From: Deltaproteobacteria bacterium
GTDB lineage: Bacteria; Desulfobacterota; Desulfomonilia; UBA1062
Direction: 5' to 3'
Assembly: GCA_029552245.1 (NCBI GenBank)
Contig: JAKPDW010000025.1
Span: 1-64,000, forward strand
DNA length: 64,000 nt
The notes under the pieces were generated by a model. It searched no databases, was not told the DNA's origin, and saw only the letters and a program-made list of their open reading frames with translations. The position numbers and the translations under genes were made by a program. Position 1 is the stretch's first letter; every line of letters starts with the position of its first letter. This document shows, in pieces, positions 9,083 through 17,257 of the stretch.

Positions 9083-10966
9083 GTGAACCATGGGAAGAGG
9101 ACATCGCGGTTGCTTGACGGCCTGAACGAGGAACAGGCAAGGGCGGTTCTGCACACCGAGGGGCCCCTGCTTGTCTTTGCCGGAGCGGGCTCGGGGAAGA
9201 CCAGGGTCATTGTCCACAGGGTCGCCTACCTGGTGGAATGCGGGGCAGAGCCCTCGGGGATCCTCTGCCTCACCTTCACGAACAAGGCGGCCCAGGAATT
9301 GAAGGAGCGCATCAGACAGCTGCTGGGGGCCGAATCGATCCCGGTATGGGCAGGGACCTTCCATGCTTTCGGCGCTTGGATGCTCAGGCGCGAGGCGCAC
9401 CGCATCGGTTTTCCGCCGTCTTTCGCCATCTATGACGAGGCGGACCAGAGATCGCTTCTTTCCAGGTGTCTCAAGGAGATCGGCGTGGAGAAGACTCGCG
9501 GCCTTGTTGGAAGGCTGGCATGGCTGGTGAACATGAGCAAGGACACGATGCGGCCAGTACACTCCTTTCCGTTCGAGTACACGATAGACCCGCAGACCGT
9601 ATTGAGCCTGTACGAAGAGAAGAAGAAGGCCTCTTCCGCCTTCGACTTCGCCGACCTCATCAGTGTGCCGGTGGGCATGCTCGCGACGGACGACATGCTC
9701 AGGAACAAGTACAGGGCGAGGTTCTCCCACATCCTCGTGGACGAGTACCAGGACACGAACACCGCCCAGTACAGGCTCCTCATGGAGCTCGTGGGGCCTT
9801 CGAGGAACATCTGCGTGGTGGGCGACGACGACCAGTCCATCTACGGGTGGCGTGGCGCCGACGTAGGGAACATCCTCCGTTTCCGGGACGATTTCCCTGA
9901 TGCCGAGGTCGTGGTGCTGGAGAGGAACTACCGCTCCTCGGAGGAGATCCTGAAGGCGGCCTCGACCCTGATCGCCAACAACACGGTGCGCGCCCCCAAG
10001 ACCCTCAGGGCCGCCAGAGGCGCGGGCAGCGAGGTGGTGGTCGTTGAGGCGCAAGACGACTCCGAGGAGGCGGATCTCATAGCCTACCAGGTCATGCTGT
10101 TGTTGGACGGCGGGGCAAGCCCTACGGACATCGCCGTTTTCTACAGGGTGAACGCGCTGTCCCGGACGCTGGAGGAGGCGTTCGTGAGGCGCTCGATACC
10201 CTATGCGGTCTATGGCGGCATCAGGTTCTATGAGCGGAGGGAGGTCAAGGACCTGCTTTCTTTCCTCAGGGTCGCTGCGAACCCTGGGGACGAAGAGGCC
10301 CTCCTGAGGATCGTCAATGTCCCGCCCAGGGGCATAGGAGACAGGGCGTTGCACGTGATCCGCGAGATCGCTGGGTCGGAAGGCCTGAGCCTCATGGAGG
10401 CCATGCAAGCGGCCCGGGCAAGGAAGACGCTCAAGGGAGCCGCCAGAAAAGGGCTGGAGGCCTTCTGCTCCCTGATGGAGGACCTTCAGCGGAACATCCA
10501 CGGCATGGACATAGCCGGCATGCTGTTGTACCTGATAGACAAGACAGGGTACCGGGATTACCTCCTCCAGGAAACTGACGGAGTGGACCGGGTGCTCAAC
10601 GTCCAGGAGCTCGTCTCGAGCGCGCAGGGGCAGAACGACCTCGTCTCATACCTCCAGGAAAAGGCCCTCCTCACGACTGCTGACGCGGCCCAGGGTACGA
10701 AGGCCGTGAGCCTCATGACGCTTCACATGTCGAAGGGGCTCGAGTTCGACCACGTCTTCATCGCGGGTTGCGAGGAGGGGCTCCTGCCCCACGCGCTGTC
10801 ATGCGAGGACTCCTCCCAGGTAGAGGAGGAACGACGCCTCCTGTATGTGGGCATGACCCGGGCCCGCAGGCGCCTGGTGCTCTCTTGGGCCCGCGTCCGT
10901 GGGATCTACGGGAGGCAGACCTACCAGGTGCCCTCGGGGTTCCTGCAGGAGATCGAGGCAGGTTAG
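9083..10966 (+). CDS. uvrD: UvrD/PcrA-type superfamily 1 DNA helicase
   Basis: ATP-dependent 3'-5' DNA helicase for excision and mismatch repair or for clearing stalled forks. Motifs in order: Q motif (LNEEQARAV, about 14-22), Walker A AGAGSGKT (33-40), motif II DEYQDTN (about 220), motif III QSIYGWRGAD (about 250), motif VI YVGMTRARR (about 580). The start is GTG 9083, with GGGAG 9 bases upstream and 14 residues before the Q motif. At 627 residues it is shorter than usual UvrD/PcrA (about 720-750) and stops right after motif VI (PSGFLQEI), so the C-terminal tail that binds RNA polymerase or UvrB is absent. Its TAG overlaps the convergent lemA stop by four bases. Confidence 0.93.
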   Translation: MNHGKRTSRLLDGLNEEQARAVLHTEGPLLVFAGAGSGKTRVIVHRVAYLVECGAEPSGILCLTFTNKAAQELKERIRQLLGAESIPVWAGTFHAFGAWMLRREAHRIGFPPSFAIYDEADQRSLLSRCLKEIGVEKTRGLVGRLAWLVNMSKDTMRPVHSFPFEYTIDPQTVLSLYEEKKKASSAFDFADLISVPVGMLATDDMLRNKYRARFSHILVDEYQDTNTAQYRLLMELVGPSRNICVVGDDDQSIYGWRGADVGNILRFRDDFPDAEVVVLERNYRSSEEILKAASTLIANNTVRAPKTLRAARGAGSEVVVVEAQDDSEEADLIAYQVMLLLDGGASPTDIAVFYRVNALSRTLEEAFVRRSIPYAVYGGIRFYERREVKDLLSFLRVAANPGDEEALLRIVNVPPRGIGDRALHVIREIAGSEGLSLMEAMQAARARKTLKGAARKGLEAFCSLMEDLQRNIHGMDIAGMLLYLIDKTGYRDYLLQETDGVDRVLNVQELVSSAQGQNDLVSYLQEKALLTTADAAQGTKAVSLMTLHMSKGLEFDHVFIAGCEEGLLPHALSCEDSSQVEEERRLLYVGMTRARRRLVLSWARVRGIYGRQTYQVPSGFLQEIEAG

Positions 10967-11526
10967 AACCTGACCTTGGGCGTCTCCTTCTCCGCCTCCG
11001 GTATATCGAAGTATTGGGCCTCGCTTACCCCGGCCCACCTTGCGAAGACCATGCCCGGGAAGGTCTTGACGTAGGAGTTGAGGTCCCGCACGAGGTCGTT
11101 GTACCTCTTGCGTTCAACCGAGATGCGGTTCTCGGTGCCCTCCAGAGAGTCCTGGAGTTTCAGGAAGTTCTCGTTCGACTTGAGCTCGGGGTATCTTTCC
11201 TGCAGCAGGAGGAGCCTCGAGAGGGCGGTTTCGAGCACGCCGGCGGCCCTTGCCCTCCCGGCCACGTCTTGTGCCTGGAAGTAGGCCTTCCTGGCCTCCG
11301 CTATGCCCAGAAAAACGCTCTTTTCCTGGGCCGCGTATCCCTTGACCGTCTCCACGAGGTTGGGGATGAGGTCGTAGCGCCTCTTGAGCTGGTTTTCAAC
11401 CTGGGCCCACTGGGCGTTCACCGCCTCGTTCATGCGCCGCGCCTTGTTGAATCCCGATACGGCGAACACCACTGCGAGGATGACGACGAACGCCACGCCC
11501 ACGATCACCCGCGCCGTTTTCCCCAT
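10963..11526 (-). CDS. lemA: LemA family membrane protein
   Basis: Small inner-membrane protein of 187 residues: one N-terminal helix (ARVIVGVAFVVILAVVF, about 4-26) followed by a four-helix soluble domain. Family marks are AQVENQLKRRYDLIPNLVE and TVKGYAAQEK. Exact function is unknown; in many bacteria lemA is beside a TPM-domain gene and is linked to envelope homeostasis. The start is ATG 11526 (MGKTARV) after a G-rich site rather than the upstream 11559. Here the TPM gene lies upstream on the same strand but about 470 bases away, with a transposase relic between them. Confidence 0.93.
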   Translation of the reverse strand: MGKTARVIVGVAFVVILAVVFAVSGFNKARRMNEAVNAQWAQVENQLKRRYDLIPNLVETVKGYAAQEKSVFLGIAEARKAYFQAQDVAGRARAAGVLETALSRLLLLQERYPELKSNENFLKLQDSLEGTENRISVERKRYNDLVRDLNSYVKTFPGMVFARWAGVSEAQYFDIPEAEKETPKVRF

Positions 11527-11853
11527 GGTACCCCCCCGTGCTTGTGAGATGGGTTGCAACCGGTTCTATACCCGATGCCGAGGCTCACGCACAAGCATCA
11601 AGAGGCATCGCGGCTCTTCGATCAGGCCGTACGACAGATGGCGGTGATTGGCAGAAAAGCGGCAATCGGCAGTAACGCTTGACACCAAGCCGAACGACAC
11701 ATGGACAAGGTGAAGAGGGGAGGCCGAAAAGCGGCAAGCCCCCTGGGCGGCGACAGTCTCGCCCTGGGTGCCAGACGGTGGGCTTGGGCTGTCGTCGTTC
11801 CTCTTGCCCTGCCCGGCGTATGAGCAATCCCGGACGCTGGAGATCGTCATCGT

Positions 11854-11907
11854 CAACGAGGCCGGAAATCGTCATCAGGAAGGAGGTCACGCTCATTCGT
11901 TTTCATG
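11854..11907 (-). pseudogene. transposase N-terminal relic between TPM gene and lemA
   Basis: From ATG 11907 the minus strand reads MKTNERDLLPDDDF and stops after 17 codons. Both the coding part and some 30 bases upstream are close to the N-terminal piece of the transposase relic at 4891 (MKMKERGLVPDDDF). Nothing of the rest of that transposase is recognisable. The remaining 11527-11995 interval has no other gene that I can support. Confidence 0.6.
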
Positions 11908-11995
11908 GGGGAGGGTATTCGAGGGAGAAGTATGAGAAGAGAGGCCCGGGCCCGGGGGGCAGCCCCACAACAACGGCCGCCCTCGAAGGCGGCTC

Positions 11996-12751
11996 TCACC
12001 AGCCTCCAGACGCCCCGCCGCCCCCGAACGAACCCCCGCCCCCGAACGACCCGAAGCCCCCGCCGCCGAAGGAACCGAACCCGCCGCCTGTGCCCCTGTG
12101 GCCTGCGCCTCTGAGGATGGACCCGATGACGAGCGCGTCGGCGATGCCCCCCCTGCGGTGCGGTCCCGACAGGGCGGCGAGGATGACGGCGATGGCGAAG
12201 AAGGTGAGCAGGGGGGCGACGGGGAAGCCCGCTCGTTTCTTTGCCTGCGTGGGCTCTTCCATGCCGGTGATCTTCACCCCCCGGGATCGGGCGATCGTGG
12301 CGGAGATGACCCTTGCTGCATCCAGGATGCCTTGCGAATAGTCCCCCCTCTTGAACGAGGGGACCAGGTATCTCCTGCCGACGCTTCCGAGAAGGCTGTC
12401 AGGAAGGACCTGTTCCAGCCCGTAGCCGGTCTCGAAACGGTATTTCCGGTCCTCGACCGCTATGAGCAGGAGAAGGCCGTCGTCCACGTCCTTGCGGCCA
12501 AGGCGCATGGACTGTGCCTTCTCGAGCGAAAACTGCTCGATGGGCACGCCCCCCGTGGTCTTCACCGTGAGGACCACGAACTGGGCCCCGGTCTTTTGCT
12601 CGAGCTCCGAGAGAAGGGCCGTCACCGCTGTGCGGGTAGGGGCGTTTATCACGCCCGCCGTGTCCTGCACGTAGAAGTTCTCTTGAGAACGTGCGCTCGA
12701 GGTCCAGAGCGTACACGCCAGGATCAGGCAGAGAGCAGCAGGGACTCGCAT
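11996..12751 (-). CDS. TPM-domain (YgcG-like) secreted protein
   Basis: Exported protein of 251 residues: signal peptide (MRVPAALCLILACTLWT, ending ARSQ), TPM domain at about 25-155 (FYVQDTAGVIN, then LLLLIAVEDRKYRFETGYGLE and LPDSLLGSVGR), one membrane helix near 180-200, and a Gly/Phe/Ser-rich tail with repeated GGGFGSFGG. TPM domains form a Rossmann-like fold; some members hydrolyse phosphoesters, but most roles are unproven. ATG 12751 is chosen because it opens the signal peptide; longer frames add Arg-rich sequence. It follows the nucleotidyltransferase-like gene by 61 bases and probably shares its transcript. Confidence 0.88.
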   Translation of the reverse strand: MRVPAALCLILACTLWTSSARSQENFYVQDTAGVINAPTRTAVTALLSELEQKTGAQFVVLTVKTTGGVPIEQFSLEKAQSMRLGRKDVDDGLLLLIAVEDRKYRFETGYGLEQVLPDSLLGSVGRRYLVPSFKRGDYSQGILDAARVISATIARSRGVKITGMEEPTQAKKRAGFPVAPLLTFFAIAVILAALSGPHRRGGIADALVIGSILRGAGHRGTGGGFGSFGGGGFGSFGGGGSFGGGGASGGW

Positions 12752-12812
12752 GCGGGGGATCGAGCGCCTTTGACGGGTGAGATCGAGAGGGCGGGCGCTC
12801 ATGCGGCCACGT

Positions 12813-13574
12813 TCACTCCCGGGTGCACATGCGATCGATCGTGGTCGACAGGTCATGGGTGATACCGTGGAGTTCCTGGAACAACGTCTTCAGCCTCGAC
12901 CAGTCGCGCAGGCGAAAGCCGGCGACCCTGATCTCCATGAGCTCCCGCAACGTGTCGAGAGAGAGGCCGAACGCCTCCTCGACCGCACGTAGCACCTCTT
13001 TTTTGGGCCCCGGGATCCCCTCCTCGGCTCTGACGAGGAAGAGCATGGCCCTGAGCAGGGGGAAGTACCCGGGCAAGGCCTCCTGGAGGAGGGCCGAGAG
13101 ATCCCTGGTTGATCCCGCGCACGAGAGATATCCCCTCGAGAGGTTCACGAGCTTGGCCTTGAGGTCGCGCTCGCATTGGAGCCTCAAGGCGCCTCTGTCG
13201 ACGGCGAGCCCTGAGAAAGGGTCGGTGCCCGCGATGGTCGCGTGGAAGAGCTTCATGTCGAGGAATTCCACAGGAAACGCATCCAGCGACCTCTCGATGT
13301 ACTCGACGGTCATCACGAGAGGCGGGCTGATCCTCTTCTTTGCGTGCGCGGCGCGTATCCCGGCCAAGACGTCGAGGTCATCGACATCCGTCGATGCCAT
13401 GACGAAAACCGAGTTGATGTCCGAGACAGAGCTGACGAAATCGCCCGTCAGACAGCTGCCGATCACGCAGAGGGCGTGGATCCTGTCCGGGAATCTCCGG
13501 AGCGCCTCCTCGGCGAAAGGCCTGAAGACAGACCCTGCATCGGCCGGCAACCTACTCAGGTCGAGCGTTCCCAT
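12813..13574 (-). CDS. nucleotidyltransferase-fold protein with altered active site
   Basis: Protein of 253 residues with a Pol-beta-type nucleotidyltransferase start: GS at 39-40 in VIGSCLTGDF, followed after the usual spacing by SDIN (52-54). In active members this position is DxD or DxE; here the second acid is Asn, so catalysis is doubtful. The rest is alpha-helical, with ALLQEALPGYFPLLRAMLFL and a C-terminal helix bundle like the substrate-binding domain of related proteins. Start at ATG 13574 (MGTLDLS); a start at 13712 is possible but adds unrelated basic sequence. It heads a likely operon with the TPM-domain gene. Partner and substrate unknown. Confidence 0.7.
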   Translation of the reverse strand: MGTLDLSRLPADAGSVFRPFAEEALRRFPDRIHALCVIGSCLTGDFVSSVSDINSVFVMASTDVDDLDVLAGIRAAHAKKRISPPLVMTVEYIERSLDAFPVEFLDMKLFHATIAGTDPFSGLAVDRGALRLQCERDLKAKLVNLSRGYLSCAGSTRDLSALLQEALPGYFPLLRAMLFLVRAEEGIPGPKKEVLRAVEEAFGLSLDTLRELMEIRVAGFRLRDWSRLKTLFQELHGITHDLSTTIDRMCTRE

Positions 13575-13774
13575 CGATCGAACCCCCAGGCCATGCATGG
13601 TACCATGTGGGCGTTTTCTGTCCAAGGGTTTTCGCGTGGATGCGTACAGGCACACTGTAGGACACGAAACGCGGGCAAAAAAAAGAGCCAGAAGAAGTTT
13701 GGGTAAGGACAAAGCACGAGAGGATTTGTCCCCTCTTCTGGCGTAAAGGAGGTCAGAACAACACTTGTTGTGAT

Positions 13775-13797
13775 TGTCATAATGACATACTTGTCAA
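13775..13797 (-). promoter_or_regulatory. -35-like box and palindromic operator candidate
   Basis: A perfect palindrome TGTCAT-A-ATGACA at 13775-13787 lies beside TTGACA read on the minus strand at 13797-13792, with another half site TGTCA there. It is about 200 bases upstream of the nucleotidyltransferase-like gene. I do not see a good -10 at the standard spacing, so the promoter part is weak; the palindrome itself is clear. Confidence 0.4.
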
Positions 13798-13851
13798 GCG
13801 CCGTGAAGGGTAAAAGTGCTGAATGTTGAATGAGAAAATTTCCGGCATGCA

Positions 13852-13869
13852 TGTAGGAATTGTCCTACA
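13852..13869. promoter_or_regulatory. 18-bp interrupted palindrome
   Basis: TGTAGGA-ATTG-TCCTACA, seven-base perfect arms with a four-base spacer, 56 bases downstream of the NarL-type regulator stop. It could be an operator for the minus-strand nucleotidyltransferase operon or a short hairpin; it lacks a T run, so a terminator is unlikely. No gene was found in 13575-13924. Confidence 0.4.
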
Positions 13870-13924
13870 GCTTGCCGGCGGAAGGCGCTCTTTTCCCGGC
13901 CATGCCCTCTGCCGTGGGTCGCGA

Positions 13925-14593
13925 TCACCTGTCCACGGTATCGGCAGGGGGGATCTGTCCCTCGTCAATGAGGCCGTTCTTCAGGGCATAGAGGACGAGA
14001 GCCGCATTGGTGGAGACACCCAGCTTCTCGAAGACCCTGCCCCGGTAGGTGCTCACGGTCTTTATGGACAGGCACAGTTCTGCCGCTATCTCCTTGATGG
14101 ACTTGCCTGAAGCCATCAAGCGCATGACCTGGTGCTCGCGGTCCGAGAGCTGTTCGTGCAGCGGCTTCGAGAAGTCCCTGTCGAGTTCGTAGGTGAGGCG
14201 TTCCGCCGCCTTGGGGCTCAGGTACCTGCCGCCGGATGCCACCTTCCTGATCGCCGCGATGAGCTCGTCGGGTGCGCTCGCCTTGGCGACGTACCCGGCC
14301 GCCCCTGCCCTCAGGACCCGCACAGCGTAGTGTTCTTCCGGGTAAATGCTCAGGATGAGCACCGGTGTTTTCGGCCTTGCGGATTTCAGCTCCTTCAGCG
14401 TCTCGAGACCGTCGCGCCCGGGCATGGAGATGTCCAGGATCACGACGTCGTAAGCGTTCTTGAGCACGAGATCGAGCGCTTCCTTGCCCGTCGATGCCTC
14501 GTCCGAGACAATGATGTCCTCGGTCTCGGAAAGGATCTGCTTGACCCCCTCGCGCACGATGGGGTGATCATCCGCCACCAACACCCGTATCAT
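13925..14593 (-). CDS. NarL/FixJ-family response regulator
   Basis: Two-domain transcription regulator of 222 residues. The receiver domain carries D8/D9 and the phospho-acceptor D54 in VVILDISMPGRDG, with K near 103 (AKASAPDE). A LuxR-type helix-turn-helix follows at about 150-205 (LSDREHQVMRLMASGKSIKEIA then LSIKTVSTYRGRVFEKL). Its ATG lies inside the 3' end of the histidine kinase gene with 26 bases of overlap, so the two are translationally coupled and form one two-component system. Target genes are not visible. Confidence 0.93.
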   Translation of the reverse strand: MIRVLVADDHPIVREGVKQILSETEDIIVSDEASTGKEALDLVLKNAYDVVILDISMPGRDGLETLKELKSARPKTPVLILSIYPEEHYAVRVLRAGAAGYVAKASAPDELIAAIRKVASGGRYLSPKAAERLTYELDRDFSKPLHEQLSDREHQVMRLMASGKSIKEIAAELCLSIKTVSTYRGRVFEKLGVSTNAALVLYALKNGLIDEGQIPPADTVDR

Positions 14594-16700
14594 GATCCTT
14601 GCCTGTCTTTGAGAGAGGAACCCTGAGCGTCACCCGGGTGCCTTTCCCGTGACGCCCGGCCGATATCTCGAACGCACCGCTGCAGAACAGTGCGCGTTCC
14701 TTCATCCCCATTAGACCAAAGGAGGTGGGATCTTCAATCTCGTTTTGCGTTATCCCCCTGCCGTTGTCGTTTATGGTGAGTATGAGGGTGTTCTGGTCAA
14801 TGCTCATGGAGACGCTCACCTCGGTCGCTTCCGCGTGTCGGGCGACATTGGTGAGCGCCTCCTGGAGGATGCGGAACACGGTGGTGGCCACCTCCCTGTC
14901 AATGTCTATGTCCGTGTGCGATACGCTCAGGGTGCACGCGATCCCGGTCCTCCTCTCGAACTCGCCTATCTGCCACTCGATCGCCGGGACCAACCCGAGG
15001 TGGTCGAGAAGGCCGGGCCTGAGCTCCATGATGATCCTCCTCACCGAGTCGATGCTCGCGTCAATGGATCTGCTCATGGAGGAGATTTTCGCGTGGAGGT
15101 GCTCCAGGTCCGGATGCAGGCGCCTGGCGAGGTAGGACAGGTCCATCTTCAGCGCAGTGAGCACCTGGCCAAGCTCGTCGTGGATTTCCCTGGCCACGTT
15201 CGCGCGTTCGCGCTCCCTGAGCTCCTGCGTGTGTATGTGGAGTTTCCGGAGCTGTTCCCGTGAGGCCTTGAGCCTCTCCTGCGCCTCGATCATGTCGGTG
15301 ATGTCCAGGAGCGAGACGACCCTCATGGAGGTACCGGGTATGAGCGTCGAACTGGCGGTCACCATGTGCGTCCGACCCCAGCGGTCGACGAAGCGGAAGT
15401 CGTAGTTGCACCTGGTGCTCGCCTGGTCGTTTGCGCCCGACGGGGTGCTCTTCGCCACCCGGTCCCTGTCCTGGACGTCTATGAAGTCCGTCCACGACAT
15501 CTTTCCCTCGATATCGTGCCTGAAGTAACCGGAAAGCCTCTCGAACTCGCCGTTCGCGAGGGAAATGACATCGTCATGACGCACGATGGCCATGGCGTTG
15601 CCTGTGGTCTCGAAGATGGTCCTGTAGCGTTCCTCGCTGAGTCGCAGGGACTCCTGGGCGAGTTTCCTCTCCGTGATATCCCTGGTGATGCCCAGGAACC
15701 CCACGTGGTTGCCCTCGTCGTCGAGGAGGATGTTCGCAATGACCTCGGTCCATTTCGTACTGCCGTCCTTGCAGAATTGCTCGAGCTCCATCTTGAGGGT
15801 GTTCTGAGGGTCGATCCTCTCGCCCTTGGCGAGCAGAGACTTCACTGAGCTCGTCAGCTTGATGATCTTCCTGCGCGAATCCTTCGTGAAGACCTGGTCT
15901 ATGGGCATCCGCATGGCCTCTTCCGGCGTGTAGCCCCTGAGCAGGTACACGGAAGGGCTGATGTACACGTAGTTCAGGTCCCTGTCCAGGACCCACAGGA
16001 CGTCACGAACGTTTTCCGCGTACAGCCTGTAGCGACGCTCGCTCGAGGCCAGCTCCTCCTGTGTCTTCTTGTGGCCGGTAATGTCTATCCCGGCCAGGAC
16101 GTACATGCAGCCAGGCTGGGGACCGTCGTGCAGCCTTCGGGCATGCCAGGTCACGTGATATGCCTGCCCGCGGGCGTTGACGACGCCGCATTCGAACGAA
16201 ACCGTCTCGTCCGTGCGCGCGGCCTCGCGCAGGTTTTCCATGAAACGGTCGCGATGGCACTCGGGGATGAAGGCGGGCAGCAGAACACGTGGAAGGGAGG
16301 GTGTCGCTCCCATGGTTTCGCTCATGTTCAGGATGCCGCGCATGGCCTGGTTCATTGCCACCACGTATCCATCGCCGTCCAGGACGACGAAGAGGTCAGG
16401 GGAGACGCCCATGAACGCCTCCGCATAGGCGGTCTCGCGGTCAGCCTCGCGCCTCGACGCCCCCCGCATGCCGATCGCCAGGTACAGGGCCGCGGATCCC
16501 GCCGCCAGGGCGAGGGATAGGATCGACGCCGATGCAAGGAGGGCCGTCCGGCCGTGAGAAGCCGTGTTCACAATCCACGTAATCAGGAATGCGCACAGGA
16601 GGGTCGATGCCCACACCGAGGCGAACACGAACCCTGCCGTTGGGAGTCCGTGCCGGAAGGTGGAGCGTCTCTTCCCTTGAAAACACAGCCTGTCGCCCAT
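14568..16700 (-). CDS. multi-PAS membrane histidine kinase (HisKA_3)
   Basis: Sensor kinase of 710 residues that pairs with the overlapping NarL-type regulator. Two N-terminal membrane helices (FVFASVWASTLLCAFLITWI and a second after TALLASAS) are followed by three PAS domains, each ending with a PAC block (AGIDITGHKK, GITRDITERK, SLLDITDMIE). The dimerisation/phospho-acceptor helix holds REIHDELGQVLTALK with the His near residue 507; the ATPase domain shows EALTNVARHAEA, NDNGRGI and GLMGMKERA. Start at ATG 16700 with GGGGAG close upstream; a start at 16754 adds 18 residues. The absence of a periplasmic loop suggests that the PAS domains sense redox or a small ligand in the cytoplasm. Confidence 0.92.
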   Translation of the reverse strand: MGDRLCFQGKRRSTFRHGLPTAGFVFASVWASTLLCAFLITWIVNTASHGRTALLASASILSLALAAGSAALYLAIGMRGASRREADRETAYAEAFMGVSPDLFVVLDGDGYVVAMNQAMRGILNMSETMGATPSLPRVLLPAFIPECHRDRFMENLREAARTDETVSFECGVVNARGQAYHVTWHARRLHDGPQPGCMYVLAGIDITGHKKTQEELASSERRYRLYAENVRDVLWVLDRDLNYVYISPSVYLLRGYTPEEAMRMPIDQVFTKDSRRKIIKLTSSVKSLLAKGERIDPQNTLKMELEQFCKDGSTKWTEVIANILLDDEGNHVGFLGITRDITERKLAQESLRLSEERYRTIFETTGNAMAIVRHDDVISLANGEFERLSGYFRHDIEGKMSWTDFIDVQDRDRVAKSTPSGANDQASTRCNYDFRFVDRWGRTHMVTASSTLIPGTSMRVVSLLDITDMIEAQERLKASREQLRKLHIHTQELRERERANVAREIHDELGQVLTALKMDLSYLARRLHPDLEHLHAKISSMSRSIDASIDSVRRIIMELRPGLLDHLGLVPAIEWQIGEFERRTGIACTLSVSHTDIDIDREVATTVFRILQEALTNVARHAEATEVSVSMSIDQNTLILTINDNGRGITQNEIEDPTSFGLMGMKERALFCSGAFEISAGRHGKGTRVTLRVPLSKTGKDHDTGVGGG

Positions 16701-16813
16701 GGTCTCCCCAGGGGCCCCTCGCTCTGCTCGGGGCGTCGTGGTCTCACGGCCCATGCAGGGCGCCCTGCACCGCTTCCGTGCATCGAGACGCGTTGAACCG
16801 GTAGCCGGCAGGG

Positions 16814-16842
16814 ATTATATGTCCATGGTTCGTGATGTACAA
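16814..16842 (-). promoter_or_regulatory. sigma-70-like promoter for the kinase-regulator pair
   Basis: On the minus strand TTGTAC (16842-16837) is followed after 17 bases by a perfect TATAAT (16819-16814). Transcription would start near 16807, about 107 bases before the kinase ATG at 16700. A 40-codon frame in this leader (16744-16866) lacks a good ribosome site and is not called. No other gene is visible in 16701-17257. Confidence 0.55.
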
Positions 16843-17257
16843 GCCGGTTTCCCGTGCCTTTCTCATGACGTCACCCAGAGAATCCGAGACCGGGCGGCTC
16901 ACGTTTCGGCAGAGAGGCATGCATCCGAAAGGTGATGAGACACGGGGGCCGCCTGTCTGGACACCCACCCGGCAGGGGTCTCGTTTCTGAGATGGAGAGT
17001 GGATCCTTGCCCTTGCGCAGCGATGCAGGCTCAATGACGGGCACAAGAGGCACGAAAGGCCAAGGGGCCCCTGGTCGCCCCCGGTTGCGCTCGGCAATGG
17101 CGGGCGGCCTCTCTCCATGGAGACAACGCTGGGCACGCAAGGAGACGTTCCGCAGGGTGGAAGGAGCCGAACAGGGCGGTTTCGACGGGTTCCCGGATTC
17201 CAGGATTCCCCGTGTCGCTCCAGGTGACGGCAGTCTCCCGTGCGAGCGGTTGGGCCT

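Noticed and set aside
8792-10501. Very long minus-strand frame opposite the helicase gene
   Set aside because: It mirrors the helicase codons in a GC-rich gene, has Arg/Pro/Gly-rich shadow composition and no motif or ribosome site.
16744-16866. A 40-codon minus-strand frame in the leader of the kinase gene
   Set aside because: No good ribosome site and it contains the -10 box of the proposed promoter.
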